Source: Moorella sp. Hama-1 (lineage in GTDB: Bacteria > Bacillota > DSM-521 > Neomoorellales > Neomoorellaceae). Taken from it: DNA of 64,000 nt. Positions 25,789 through 34,069 of the stretch are shown here, one piece after another. The notes below the pieces were generated by a model. That model was not told where the DNA came from and ran no database searches. It saw only the letters and a program-made list of their open reading frames with translations. Each line of letters opens with the position of its first letter. Position 1 is the first letter of the stretch. A program made the translations under genes and the position numbers. The stretch is from positions 2,290,501 through 2,354,500 of the forward strand of contig NZ_AP024620.1 of assembly GCF_023734095.1 (NCBI RefSeq), written 5' to 3'.

Positions 25789-26032
25789 GGAGCGGACCTG
25801 GTCCTGGCGGGACATACCCACGGTGGGATCGTGCGTGTACCCTTTAAGGGGGGGCTCATCTCTCCCGAAGGGGAGCTGTTCCCGCAATACGATGCCGGCA
25901 GGTTTACCCTGAACGATACCACCATGATCATCAACAGGGGCTGGGGAATTACACCATCAACCGCGCCTCTTCAACCGGCCGGAGCTGACACTGATCCATC
26001 TACAGCGGGAGGATGATAACTTGCACGACTAA
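25789..26032 (+). pseudogene. Metallophosphoesterase C-terminal fragment, frameshifted
   Basis: GADLVLAGHTHGGIVRVPF contains the last metal-binding GHTHGG motif of calcineurin-like phosphoesterases. LFPQYDAGRFTLNDTTMIIN and RGWG follow. After about 25945 the frame shifts; the proper C-terminus PRLFNRPELTLIHLQREDD is read one base off and ends with TAA at 26030-26032. Everything before GADLV is lost. Confidence 0.82.
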
Positions 26033-26071
26033 GTAAAATAGAGGCGTTTAAAAAGTCTCGAATCACCCAGG

Positions 26072-26250
26072 CTAAGGCAGTAGTCCGATCAGGGCAGGAA
26101 GCAGCCCGTAGACGAAAAACAGAAAAAAGGTTCCCAGAAAGATGTCTACCAGGGTGTAGTCACGATGCCGATAACTGCGGCGGTGATCGTCAGGTTGGCC
26201 GCCAGGCAGGCCAGGTCGTACGGGTGGCCGGCCACCACATCAAGGTATGA
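26072..26250 (-). pseudogene. C-terminal remnant of a membrane protein
   Basis: Two minus-strand frames join by a one-base shift near 26165: [20 protein letters not shown] with TITAAVIG, then DYTLVDIFLGTFFLFFVYGL with LPALIGLLP and stop at 26072. The second half is a plausible membrane helix. I do not recognise the family. Confidence 0.45.
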
Positions 26251-26856
26251 GGGCGATAAAACGAAAAACCGCCCAGAAATGGCTAAGACCGCCTGCCAGG
26301 ACAAAAAAGTGCCAGGTCTCGTGGAAGCCAAACACTCCTGGCGCAGGATCGGGCCGGCGCGTGGCATAGATTATAGCGCCTACGGTGTAGAACAACCCCC
26401 CACCAGCAACCACTTCAGTCCTCCTGGAGGAACCGTCAGCAGCAGCGGGACCACAGCGATGGCCACCAGCCACCCCGTAATCACATAAAGGACTGTAGCC
26501 AGCCAGCGGGGAGCATTCAGCCACAGGGCGGCCATGACAATACCGGCTACGGCCAGGGCCCAGATGGTGCCCAGCAGGCTCCAACCCCATAATCCCCACA
26601 AAGGAATCAGGCACAGCGGCGTGTATGTCCCGACGATCAGGACGTAAATCATGATATGATCCGCACGCCGCAGGGCCAGCGTGCCGGCGGGCGAAAGCAG
26701 CAGCAGGTGATAGGCTGCGCTGGCACCGAACAGAAGGACCAGGGCGATCCCGAATACTGCCAGGGCGCTCTCCCTCCAGAAGCCCTGCCCATGCGAAACG
26801 ATAAGCAACGCCACCAGCCCGGCTATATGAGCTTTGCTTTCAAGGTTTCCACACAT
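26240..26856 (-). pseudogene. Hemolysin III family membrane protein, 5'-truncated and frameshifted
   Basis: The seven-helix HlyIII/PAQR fold is recognisable: [34 protein letters not shown], and, in the other frame, [18 protein letters not shown] and [20 protein letters not shown] with the metal-binding His residues. The frames switch in a run of six G at about 26388-26393; one additional G would restore the reading frame. The usual N-terminal EExxNxxTHG segment is absent, so there is a second lesion at about 26830, where the sequence joins the YhbD-like gene. Confidence 0.88.
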
Positions 26857-27395
26857 TGAGCAAGGTTAAGCCGGAAAATAAGGCGGGCGCTTTTTTCAAA
26901 AGCGATAGGGATCGCGCTGGGCGCCAGGCAGCAGGTGGCGATCCCCATTTTACGTAAAAATATGAGGTCACAGGGTTGCTCAGAGAATGCCGGGTAATGC
27001 TCGATCAATAACTGTAATACCATCGCCCCCTCCTCGCGGCTGATCTCACCCGCAGCAAAAAGTTGGTCAAGAACATGCATGTAAAGCACCTGGGCGAAGG
27101 TCCAGAGGGGCGTTTCGCCTTGTTGCTGGACAAAAAAATCCAGGGTCATTTCTGTAACAATGTTCCGTTGCAATAACTCTACCGAGGTAAAGGTAGCCCG
27201 AACCGGGTGGGGGGAAAATAACTCCGCCAGTTCATCCAGGGAGATGTCTTCTTTCAAATGCCTGATTTTTTCGATCCGCGCCAGGATCTTCTCTTTGGGG
27301 AAAAAAGTCTCCTGGCCGGTATAAGTTGATTTCCGGATAAACCATCTTTCCGGAATCAATCCTGTTACTTGCAAATCCCGTTCAAAGATTGCCAC
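26823..27395 (-). CDS. YhbD-like (DUF4004) protein lacking its N-terminal helix-turn-helix
   Basis: From residue 12 it matches the YhbD family: [20 protein letters not shown] followed by [19 protein letters not shown]. In the family about 25 residues with a MerR-like helix-turn-helix precede GLIPE; here they are replaced by [11 protein letters not shown], so DNA binding is probably lost. The start is a GTG within GGAAGGTGG and overlaps the stop of the kinase fragment. Its 3' end overlaps the truncated HlyIII gene and may itself be displaced. I regard it as a remnant that still has an open frame of 190 codons. Confidence 0.6.
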   Translation of the reverse strand: MAIFERDLQVTGLIPERWFIRKSTYTGQETFFPKEKILARIEKIRHLKEDISLDELAELFSPHPVRATFTSVELLQRNIVTEMTLDFFVQQQGETPLWTFAQVLYMHVLDQLFAAGEISREEGAMVLQLLIEHYPAFSEQPCDLIFLRKMGIATCCLAPSAIPIAFEKSARLIFRLNLAQCVETLKAKLI

Positions 27396-27665
27396 CTTCC
27401 TGTGCCGGTATGGCCGGTAGGGTTATTTTTACGCAGGCCCCGCCGGCAGGGGCATTATAGGCGGTTATCGTGCCGCCGTGTTTTTCCACCAGGGTTTTCG
27501 CAATATACAGCCCCAGGCCGGAATGGCCCCCGGACCTTGAAGCCTCGCGGCTGCCCTGGTAAAACCTGGCAAAGATCTGGGGCAGGTCTGCCGGGGCAAA
27601 ACCGGGCCCGGTATCGCAAAAGGTCATCTCCCGGCGCAGGTGCGCCCTGATCCTGGCCTTTAGCT
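27382..27665 (-). pseudogene. Histidine kinase ATPase-domain fragment
   Basis: Only the C-terminal part of a HATPase_c domain is present: CDTGPGFAPADLPQIFARFY (G1 box), SGLGLYIAKTLVEKHGG (G2 box) and a natural end after [10 protein letters not shown]. The dimerisation His box and sensor domain are missing; the region upstream is taken by the divergent ABC ATPase gene starting at 27674. Confidence 0.85.
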
Positions 27666-27673
27666 CCCGGATT

Positions 27674-28398
27674 ATGTCCGATTTCATTTTGGTAACCAAA
27701 AACCTGGGTAAATATTATGGGAAGCAACCTGCCGTCAAAGATGTGTCCCTGCAAATACCCGCCGGCGCCATATATGGGCTGCTGGGGCCGAACGGTGCCG
27801 GAAAAACAACAACATTAAAGATGCTGGTTGGGCTTTTGCGACCGAGTAGCGGTGTGATCTACGTTTTCGGCCAGCCCTGGCAACGGCAACACCTTGAACG
27901 CATTGGTGCCTTAATTGAAGCACCGGCTTTATACGGCAACCTTACCGCCGTCGAGAATCTTGAAGTTCATGCGAAATTGATGGGCCTGGCCCAGGACAGG
28001 ATCGATGAAGTTCTGGAGACGGTTGATCTGAAAAATACGGGTAAGAAACTGGCATTCCAGTTCTCCCTGGGAATGAAACAAAGACTGGGAATCGCTATTG
28101 CTCTACTGGGAAAACCGGATTTGCTCATCCTTGATGAGCCGACAAACGGGCTTGATCCTATAGGCATTCAGGAACTGCGGGAATTGATCCGTTCCTTCCC
28201 CTCACAGGGGATTACGGTAATCCTCTCCAGCCATATCCTGACTGAAGTGTCCCAGCTAGTCAGCCACGTCGGGTCATCAGTGATGGTGAACTTAAATACC
28301 AGGGAGATATAGATCATGATGAGGATCTCGAGGCCTTGTTTATGAAGGTTGTAGGAACGGGTAGGAAATTAAGCACTGGAGGGAGAAAAAATGGTTAA
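27674..28398 (+). pseudogene. ABC exporter ATPase (BcrA/lantibiotic-type) with a late frameshift
   Basis: All nucleotide-binding motifs are present: GPNGAGKTTT (Walker A), a Q-loop region, FSLGMKQRLGIA (signature) and LLILDEPTNGLD (Walker B), then SSHIL. The open frame stops at 28312. One missing base near 28273 (GGGTCATC where GGGGTCATC fits) hides the natural tail ISDGELKYQGDIDHDEDLEA, which ends at a TAA (28396-28398) overlapping the permease ATG. The first 200 residues could still form an ATPase, but the partner permease is destroyed. Confidence 0.85.
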
Positions 28399-28486
28399 TA
28401 TAATCCAAGCCGAGTACCTGAAATTCAGGCGGACATTTACCAGACGCCTGGCAGTACTGGCACCAACATTTTTTATTCTTTTTGCG
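28391..28486 (+). pseudogene. ABC permease, N-terminal fragment
   Basis: About 32 codons, MVNIIQAEYLKFRRTFTRRL then AVLAPTFFILFALP, show the cytosolic start and first membrane helix of an ABC-2 type permease. At about 28487 the sequence switches to the 3' end of the opposing Rpn-like gene. Confidence 0.75.
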
Positions 28487-29050
28487 TTACCGCAGGTCGC
28501 TGCTGATAATATCCTCCACGCAGCGCCGGAGGAATTCCTTACCACCTTTTTGGCGCTTTTCCCTGTCCGCTACAGGTAGTAAGGAAAGCAACCGCTGGTG
28601 GGGGCTGTTTTTTAATTCTTCATAGGTTATATTACCCACATCGATAAGGTGGTAACGATAATCCAACAAGTTTCGGTCTCCCAGATGATATGCGAGTTGA
28701 CTGGTCATGTTCATTTGCCACTGGCCAAAGTAGATGACCATTTGGTAGACCGGTAAGTGATAGGTCCTATGGATTTCCAGGGCGTAGCGCAACATGCGGT
28801 AGGGCATCTCATCATCATTACGGCTCTGGAATTCCAGGTGGATGGCCACAGGACCCTGCTGGCTTTCAGCCCTCATAACCAGGTCGGAAACCCTGGTTTC
28901 TACTTGAGGAAATTCGATTTTCAAGTCGCCGACTACTTTGGCCTCAAGGTGGCCAAAGTAGTTAATGAGTTCCTGGGTTTCGTCGGCGAAAAGGTCCTTG
29001 ATGGTGATATCATACCTGTTACCACTTTGCGGCTGCAAATAAACCACCAC
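28487..29050 (-). CDS. Rpn/PD-(D/E)XK nuclease-transposase family protein, probably 3'-truncated
   Basis: A 187-residue protein. The N-terminal half matches the Rpn-type domain: DITIKDLFADETQELINYF, VETRVSDLVMRA (with the D of the catalytic core) and VAIHLEFQSRND (E-x-Q motif). Members promote RecA-independent recombination or accompany transposons. Family proteins usually run on to 250-300 residues with a charged repeat tail; here the frame stops at the junction with the permease fragment, so it is likely cut short. The start is a GTG with a weak AAGGCAGG upstream. Confidence 0.75.
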   Translation of the reverse strand: MVVYLQPQSGNRYDITIKDLFADETQELINYFGHLEAKVVGDLKIEFPQVETRVSDLVMRAESQQGPVAIHLEFQSRNDDEMPYRMLRYALEIHRTYHLPVYQMVIYFGQWQMNMTSQLAYHLGDRNLLDYRYHLIDVGNITYEELKNSPHQRLLSLLPVADREKRQKGGKEFLRRCVEDIISSDLR

Positions 29051-29250
29051 CTGCCTTAATTCTACCAGTGAATTATCGCAGGGGCAAGTCTGTTCTGAAA
29101 TCTTTACGTCGCTTTTACCGGTAGCCCGGGGGAAGAGGGCTTTACTGTACTACATGATAAAGCCGGAAACGTTCCAGTCCGGCATTTCCAGACCCTGCTG
29201 GTAACTAACGGCTAACGGCTCTCCGCCACGAATGGTTACTCATGTCAGTA

Positions 29251-30246
29251 TCACCCTTCCCCGGAACCCCCCGTCAGATAAGCCTTAAGGGCCAGCAGCA
29301 AGATGCCGGCCTCGGCGGCGTGGTAGGGCCAGGGGTGGCCGCGGGCGATAATGTTCTCCCGCAGGCCGGTCACATACTGGCGCACCCGCCAGCGGTCCTC
29401 CATGAGGGTGGCAGCGTAGACCACCAGGGTGGTGAGGAAATTAACCGGCGTCGTCTGCTCGTACCAGCGCGGGTAATTACGCAGGAAATTACCGTAGATC
29501 CGCCGGGCCGTCTCTTCCTCCGGGGACAAAACGCCGGTGATTAGGGGAAATAGCTGGGCCAGGGCGTCGGGGTACCACTTCTTCCAGTTGGGCCGCCGGC
29601 GCAGGCCGGCGCGATAAATAGCCGGGCAGTAGCCGCCGTTAACCCGCATCTTGGCCTCCAGGGCCTCCCTGACCTTCCCGGCCAGGGCCTCATACCTTTC
29701 TGCCTCCCCTGCACCTTTGACCTGAGCCAGCAGCCAGGCGTAATCCTTTAACCCCCGGTAGACCTCACAGTTGTCCATCAGGTATTTAACCTTCCAGTCC
29801 GGCCGGGCCAGGGTTAGGTTGTCACGCTGCAGGGTAGCCAGCATGGCCCCGGCTACCTGGTCCAGCTCCGGCCAGTGGTGCTCCAGCCAGCCCCCGTCAC
29901 CGCTGGTTTCATAATAGCGCCGCACCAGGGTGAGGAAGGTGGCGGCATAAGAATCGGAAGAATCGTAGCTAAAGGTAGGGCTCTCCACCCCCTCCCCGTC
30001 CAGATGATAATCGTAGACGGTTCCAGTGACACCGTAGCGATCCGGCTTTTCCAGGTGGGCCAGGTACCAGTCCAGATAGGCCCGCACCCGCTCCGGGCTA
30101 TAACCCCAGGCCGCCAGGCCGTAGAGGGCCAGGTGGGCGAAATAGGGGACAATTTTGGGCTGGCCCGGATAGGCGGTGACCACCACCCCGCTGGCCAGTT
30201 GCTGGGTAAGGATCCAGCCGGCTTCCTGCCGGATAATGGCTTCCAT
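29251..30246 (-). CDS. Predicted six-hairpin glycosidase-like protein
   Basis: A 331-residue soluble protein whose pattern of repeated aromatic helices (HLALYGLAAWGYSPERVRAY, SPTFSYDSSDSYAATFLTLV, WPYHAAEAGILLLALKAYL) suggests an (alpha/alpha)6 toroid as in many glycoside hydrolases. Acidic residues in YDSSDSYA are candidates for a catalytic or binding site. No signal peptide or membrane segment is visible. I cannot assign a substrate. The ATG at 30246 has TGGGGGTG six bases upstream. The leader between 30247 and 30360 can fold (see separate entry). Confidence 0.7.
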   Translation of the reverse strand: MEAIIRQEAGWILTQQLASGVVVTAYPGQPKIVPYFAHLALYGLAAWGYSPERVRAYLDWYLAHLEKPDRYGVTGTVYDYHLDGEGVESPTFSYDSSDSYAATFLTLVRRYYETSGDGGWLEHHWPELDQVAGAMLATLQRDNLTLARPDWKVKYLMDNCEVYRGLKDYAWLLAQVKGAGEAERYEALAGKVREALEAKMRVNGGYCPAIYRAGLRRRPNWKKWYPDALAQLFPLITGVLSPEEETARRIYGNFLRNYPRWYEQTTPVNFLTTLVVYAATLMEDRWRVRQYVTGLRENIIARGHPWPYHAAEAGILLLALKAYLTGGSGEG

Positions 30247-30267
30247 AAAAAACACCCCCACCCTATC

Positions 30268-30362
30268 TTATGGTGAAGGGTGGATCCTGGTCAGGGTTAG
30301 GGGCACCTACCCCTTTGGGGGAGGCCCCGGCCGCCTAAACTCCTTTAGCTAAAGGGTAGAGT
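30268..30362 (-). other. Possible structured mRNA leader of the glycosidase-like gene
   Basis: On the minus strand AACTCTACCCTTTAGCTAAAGG with AGTT forms one hairpin, and GGGGCCTCCCCC with GGGGTAGGTGCCCC forms a nested second stem. No T-run follows the second hairpin directly. It does not match a riboswitch class that I recognise. Confidence 0.35.
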
Positions 30363-30523
30363 TCCTCCTCTTCAGCTTTGTAATTAAGATCACGCCGGAG
30401 ATGCAGCCCGGCTCACAGCTCGATGCAGGTAAGAAACGGTAAATTTAAATAAACAGAGCTGCGGGTAGAGGTAACCGGCACCGGCCAGTTGAAAAAAACT
30501 TTACTTTTTAGGAGGCACCAACC

Positions 30524-30973
30524 ATGGCCAAAATTACCGTAGCCAGTCTGAATGAACCCCACCGTCCCCGCCTGGGGCCGGAAGTACCCCTTTCCACCTT
30601 CCGGCTCCTGCGCCTGGTGGGTATGCCGGAAATCTTCGGGGAGAGTACCGGTCCGGCCCTTTACATGACCGGCAAGACCATCGGCCGGCAATTAGCCCTG
30701 CGGACGATTGATGATTTTCTCCGCTTTGTGGAAAGGCAGAAAATCGGCGTGCCGGAAATAGAGCAACTGGATGGCAGCAACCTTATAATTCGCGTCTGGG
30801 AGTGTATGACCTGCTCAGGGCTACCTAATATTGGCCAGTTCGTGTGCCATTTTGAGAGCGGCCTCGTCGCCGGGGCCCTGGAAAATATCCGGCAACAGCA
30901 CGCCAAATCGACCCAGACGAAAGGGGTTTCCCATGGCGACCCGTACTGCCAGTTCGAAGTATTTTTCTTTTAA
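30524..30973 (+). CDS. V4R-domain protein
   Basis: A 149-residue small-molecule-binding protein. The C-terminal part has the V4R pattern: WECMTCSGLPNIGQFVCHFE, SGLVAGALENI and GDPYCQFEV. Such domains bind hydrophobic ligands, haem-like groups or metals and often act as sensors. One Cys usual in the family (in the ETxC segment) is replaced (QTKGVS). The ATG has TTAGGAGG upstream. It is followed 16 bases later by the HD-GYP gene, so the two may form a small signalling operon. Confidence 0.8.
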   Translation: MAKITVASLNEPHRPRLGPEVPLSTFRLLRLVGMPEIFGESTGPALYMTGKTIGRQLALRTIDDFLRFVERQKIGVPEIEQLDGSNLIIRVWECMTCSGLPNIGQFVCHFESGLVAGALENIRQQHAKSTQTKGVSHGDPYCQFEVFFF

Positions 30974-30989
30974 AAGAGGGTCAGGGATT

Positions 30990-31706
30990 ATGAAAAGGGC
31001 CAGGCTCAACAGGCAACAAGGGCCGGTTGCTGAATTAACCGGGACGGCAACGACAGGGCAACCGGCGGGAGGGGGAGAATTGGATTTCCTGGAGATCGCT
31101 GCTGTTGCTGCTGCCAAAGAAAAGCTGCTGCTGCTCCATATCCGGGAAATGGAGGAACTCTACAATGTCCTGCATAATAGGGTTCAGGAACTGGATAAAG
31201 CCCGGCGTGCACATCAAGAAATGTTCCTGGCCGCCATGGAAACCCTGGCGCGTACCCTGGAGGCCAGGGACGGCTATACCAGAGGACACTCCGAGCGGGT
31301 AGCCGGCTACGTGGTACGCCTGGCTTCCCGCCTGGGCCTGGAAACAGCCAGGGTTGAAAAGTTACGCCTGGCTGCCTCCTTGCATGATCTGGGCAAAATC
31401 GGCATCCACGATGCCATCCTCAACAAGGCAGCCTCCCTTACCGCCGCAGAATTCGTCTTGATTAAACAGCACCCCGTTATCGGTGCCAAGATCTTGCAGC
31501 CCCTGGTACCCTTAAAGGAGCAGATACCATGGATCCGGCACCATCACGAGCGCTATGACGGCAAGGGTTATCCCGACGGCTTGCGAGGCGAAGCCATCCC
31601 CCTGGGAGCCAGGATCATCGCCCTGGCCGATAGCTTCGACGCCATGACCAGCGACCGTCCCTACCGCCGGGCCCTGTCTTTCTCGCTGCCTCTTCCCTGG
31701 GAGTAA
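30990..31706 (+). CDS. HD-GYP cyclic-di-GMP phosphodiesterase, C-terminally truncated
   Basis: A 238-residue protein. A coiled-coil (residues about 35-75) leads into the HD-GYP domain: RGHSERVAGYVVRLA, LHDLGKIGIHDAILNK, HHERYDGKGYPDGLRG and ARIIALADSFDAMTSDRPYR, with metal-binding His/Asp residues and GYP in place. After DRPYRRALSF the protein reads SLPLPWE and stops; family members continue for about 40-50 residues with GTQFDPxxV. The catalytic centre is complete, so activity is possible but stability is doubtful. The next bases belong to an unrelated GGDEF gene fragment. The ATG is preceded by GAGGGTCAGGG. Confidence 0.8.
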   Translation: MKRARLNRQQGPVAELTGTATTGQPAGGGELDFLEIAAVAAAKEKLLLLHIREMEELYNVLHNRVQELDKARRAHQEMFLAAMETLARTLEARDGYTRGHSERVAGYVVRLASRLGLETARVEKLRLAASLHDLGKIGIHDAILNKAASLTAAEFVLIKQHPVIGAKILQPLVPLKEQIPWIRHHHERYDGKGYPDGLRGEAIPLGARIIALADSFDAMTSDRPYRRALSFSLPLPWE

Positions 31707-31708
31707 TA

Positions 31709-32050
31709 ATGGTTGATGTCAACGGCTTCAAAAGCATCAACGATACTTTCGGCCATCGCACGGGAGACAGGTTCCTGCAACAGACGGCCGCCCTGCTCCA
31801 AAAACAGATCCGCAAAAACGACCTGGCCATACGCTACGGGGGTGATGAGTTTTTATTACTACTCCCCGGCTGTGATTATAAACAAACCGTGGAAGTGGTC
31901 CAGCGTCTCCGCGCCGAAACGGCAGCCTGGAATAAAAAACAGGACGCCGGCAACCCGGAACTAGCCCTGGCCATAGGCCTGGCCGCCGGTCCAGTGACGG
32001 AACTGGATGAACTTATCCGTACAGCTGACCGGGCCATGTACCGCGATAAG
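31709..32050 (+). pseudogene. GGDEF (diguanylate cyclase) domain fragment
   Basis: The sequence encodes MVDVNGFKSINDTFGHRTGD, RYGGDEFLLLLPG (active site) and ADRAMYRDK, i.e. the domain without its first beta strand and DxLTGLxNR motif. It is out of frame with the HD-GYP gene and joined to it at about 31690. After YRDK it runs into non-homologous sequence leading to the IS607-type element. Confidence 0.82.
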
Positions 32051-32129
32051 CCATTTTTTCACGGCTATGCTCCTGGTTCAAATAACTTAACAATTCCTGA
32101 TACGCTGTACCATTTCTTGTTAAGCGGCC

Positions 32130-32368
32130 TCCCCATGACCAGGCTTTACACCTCCATGGAAATATTTCCTGGGGTGACAGGGGGGCCTCGGCCCCGGGAG
32201 TCCCACCCGGACGGGAAAACGGCGCTTGACGGGCGCAGGACGCGGACTTTCGGGAAACTACGAGGGTTTCCGTCCTGCGTTGACCGTCAAGGGAAAGGGC
32301 TTTTAGGCCCTGCCTCCCGCGATCTGTTGGATGCGGCCTACCGGTTTGTCCGATACCGGCTAACGGGG
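32130..32368 (-). ncRNA. Probable omega/guide RNA downstream of tnpB
   Basis: The stretch after the tnpB stop is non-coding and strongly structured. CTTGACGG (32225-32232) pairs with CCGTCAAG (32284-32291), CGCAGGACG (32234-32242) with CGTCCTGCG (32271-32279), and GGAAAC with GTTTCC inside. Further hairpins are GGGCTTTTAGGCCC and ACCGG...CCGG nearer tnpB. TnpB guide RNAs come from this position and end at the element boundary. Confidence 0.6.
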
Positions 32369-34069
32369 TCACCTATTCGCTAAAGCGAGCTGCTTCAAGT
32401 CGTGCCAGGCGGAATAAAACGATTCCTGTTTGAAACGGGTCAGCCCGTTGTGAACGGGAATCTTGCCGTCCAGCTGTGTGACAAGCCGCTTTACCTTTCG
32501 GGTCATCCCTTTTCCTTCCCCAGGCAAGGAATTTGCCTTTGGGATCAGCTTTTCTCTTACGGCTTGGACCCTTTGTTTCAATTCTTTGGTGATGCGCTCT
32601 TTAAAACCTATCGCCCGGCGGGCGATGACTAAGGCTGCGGCATGGTGGATAGTTATCCCGTACCGCTGCCTGTACTTCCAGTAACCGATGGTGGAAGTGT
32701 GTGCCGGCCAAACCGGTCTTACTTCCACGCCTTCTTTGAAAGCTTTGCGCATGACGGCTACAATCATCTTTTTAAACGGGAAATTTGCTGCCATGCGGTT
32801 GAATCTTTTGTTCGTGTCCAATCGGTCTTTACCGAAGTCCAGTTTTTCCACCGCCAGGGGTTTGCCCAGGGCTCTGGTTATGCTTACCACTACCTGGGCC
32901 AGCACGCCGATCAGGTAGGTGCGCCGGTATCCCCGGCTGTAAGCCAGCTCGGGTACCTTGATGTAGAGAAAACCGTTCGGGTGTATGGTTACCTGGAATT
33001 CCCCGGCGAATTTATGCAGTGTTTTCGGATAGGGTACACTGAAGCCTTCCGGCCAGGGTTCCGGCTGGCCAGTGTAACCTACGTTGGCTAACGCTACGCC
33101 GTCCGGGTTGGTGTCCATTCCCAGGTAGCCCCGGTTGGGATTGGTCACTGTTGCGGGTGCGGCAATGGTAAAGGTAATGTGGGCCCGGTAACGACCGTCA
33201 TTGTCTCTGATTAGCTCCACGGTGTAGGGTGCACCGGAAAGTAACAGTTCCCACATTTTTAGCCGGTGCTTTTCCGGCAGCCACAATTTACCTTCTACCC
33301 GGGGCGCTTTGGTCATAATTGGTCGCCCTTTGCTATCGGTACCTATCTGTTCCGACAAGTGGGAGATGGTTACCGCCAGGGTGAAGCCGCCATTCTGGTA
33401 ACTTAGCTTCATATTCGGGTTGCCGCCTTTGGTTTCGTCTCCCCGGGCGTAGAGCCGGTTTTGTCTAGCGTTCCGCCACTCTTCCCGGGTGGCTCTGCCT
33501 TGGCAGACCCGCTTCCACAGGGAACAGCCGCCGAAGACTACTTTGGGTATGGTGCCGTTGTTCTGGTGGTCTTGCAATCCCACCAGTTTTTCGGCCAGTT
33601 TTTTGACCCGCATTTTACGACCATGGACGGTACGTTTGGCTTTTTCACTTTTAACGGTGTCGCCGGCTTTAATCGCCTTAGCCAGGTCTTTTTCGGCCCA
33701 ACCGAGCTTCTTTTTGGCACGAGCCAGTTTAGTTTCTGTTTCCTTGATTTCCATGACCAGCAGTTCTCTTTGGGAACCGATGATTTCTCTTGCCTTTAGT
33801 ATGGCGTCGTCGCAAAAACGGGAGTTTAAGCCGAACACTTCCTGTCCCTGTTTTTTAAGTTCTTCCCGCGAATCGCCTTCCAGCAGCCGGTTGAAAGCCC
33901 AGCGGGTACAGGCGCAGAAAAGACGCATCTCGGTGGTCAGGGGGTCTTCCACACCCTTCGCCCACTTCTCGTTGCGCCGGGCCGGATAGATTGCCGGGAA
34001 AAATTCGCCGCAGACGGTGTATTTGATGCCTTCAACCGGGTTAATCGGTCTCTTTTTCTGCTTCCCCAT
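32369..34069 (-). CDS. tnpB: TnpB-related RNA-guided nuclease family protein with altered RuvC site
   Basis: A 566-residue TnpB-like protein, longer than the common 370-420. RuvC-I is GMDTNPDGVALANV (Asp319), RuvC-II is LAVEKLDFGKD (Glu408). Where the third catalytic Asp is expected in DxNAAxN, the protein reads TIHHAAALVIARRA (474-487), so the canonical Asp is missing. No CxxC...CxxC zinc finger is seen. A Lys/Arg-rich coiled region lies at 100-165. It overlaps tnpA by 29 bases. This is the TnpB-related subgroup with the PAxTSxIGxxKY pattern; whether it cleaves DNA cannot be said from sequence. Confidence 0.88.
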   Translation of the reverse strand: MGKQKKRPINPVEGIKYTVCGEFFPAIYPARRNEKWAKGVEDPLTTEMRLFCACTRWAFNRLLEGDSREELKKQGQEVFGLNSRFCDDAILKAREIIGSQRELLVMEIKETETKLARAKKKLGWAEKDLAKAIKAGDTVKSEKAKRTVHGRKMRVKKLAEKLVGLQDHQNNGTIPKVVFGGCSLWKRVCQGRATREEWRNARQNRLYARGDETKGGNPNMKLSYQNGGFTLAVTISHLSEQIGTDSKGRPIMTKAPRVEGKLWLPEKHRLKMWELLLSGAPYTVELIRDNDGRYRAHITFTIAAPATVTNPNRGYLGMDTNPDGVALANVGYTGQPEPWPEGFSVPYPKTLHKFAGEFQVTIHPNGFLYIKVPELAYSRGYRRTYLIGVLAQVVVSITRALGKPLAVEKLDFGKDRLDTNKRFNRMAANFPFKKMIVAVMRKAFKEGVEVRPVWPAHTSTIGYWKYRQRYGITIHHAAALVIARRAIGFKERITKELKQRVQAVREKLIPKANSLPGEGKGMTRKVKRLVTQLDGKIPVHNGLTRFKQESFYSAWHDLKQLALANR

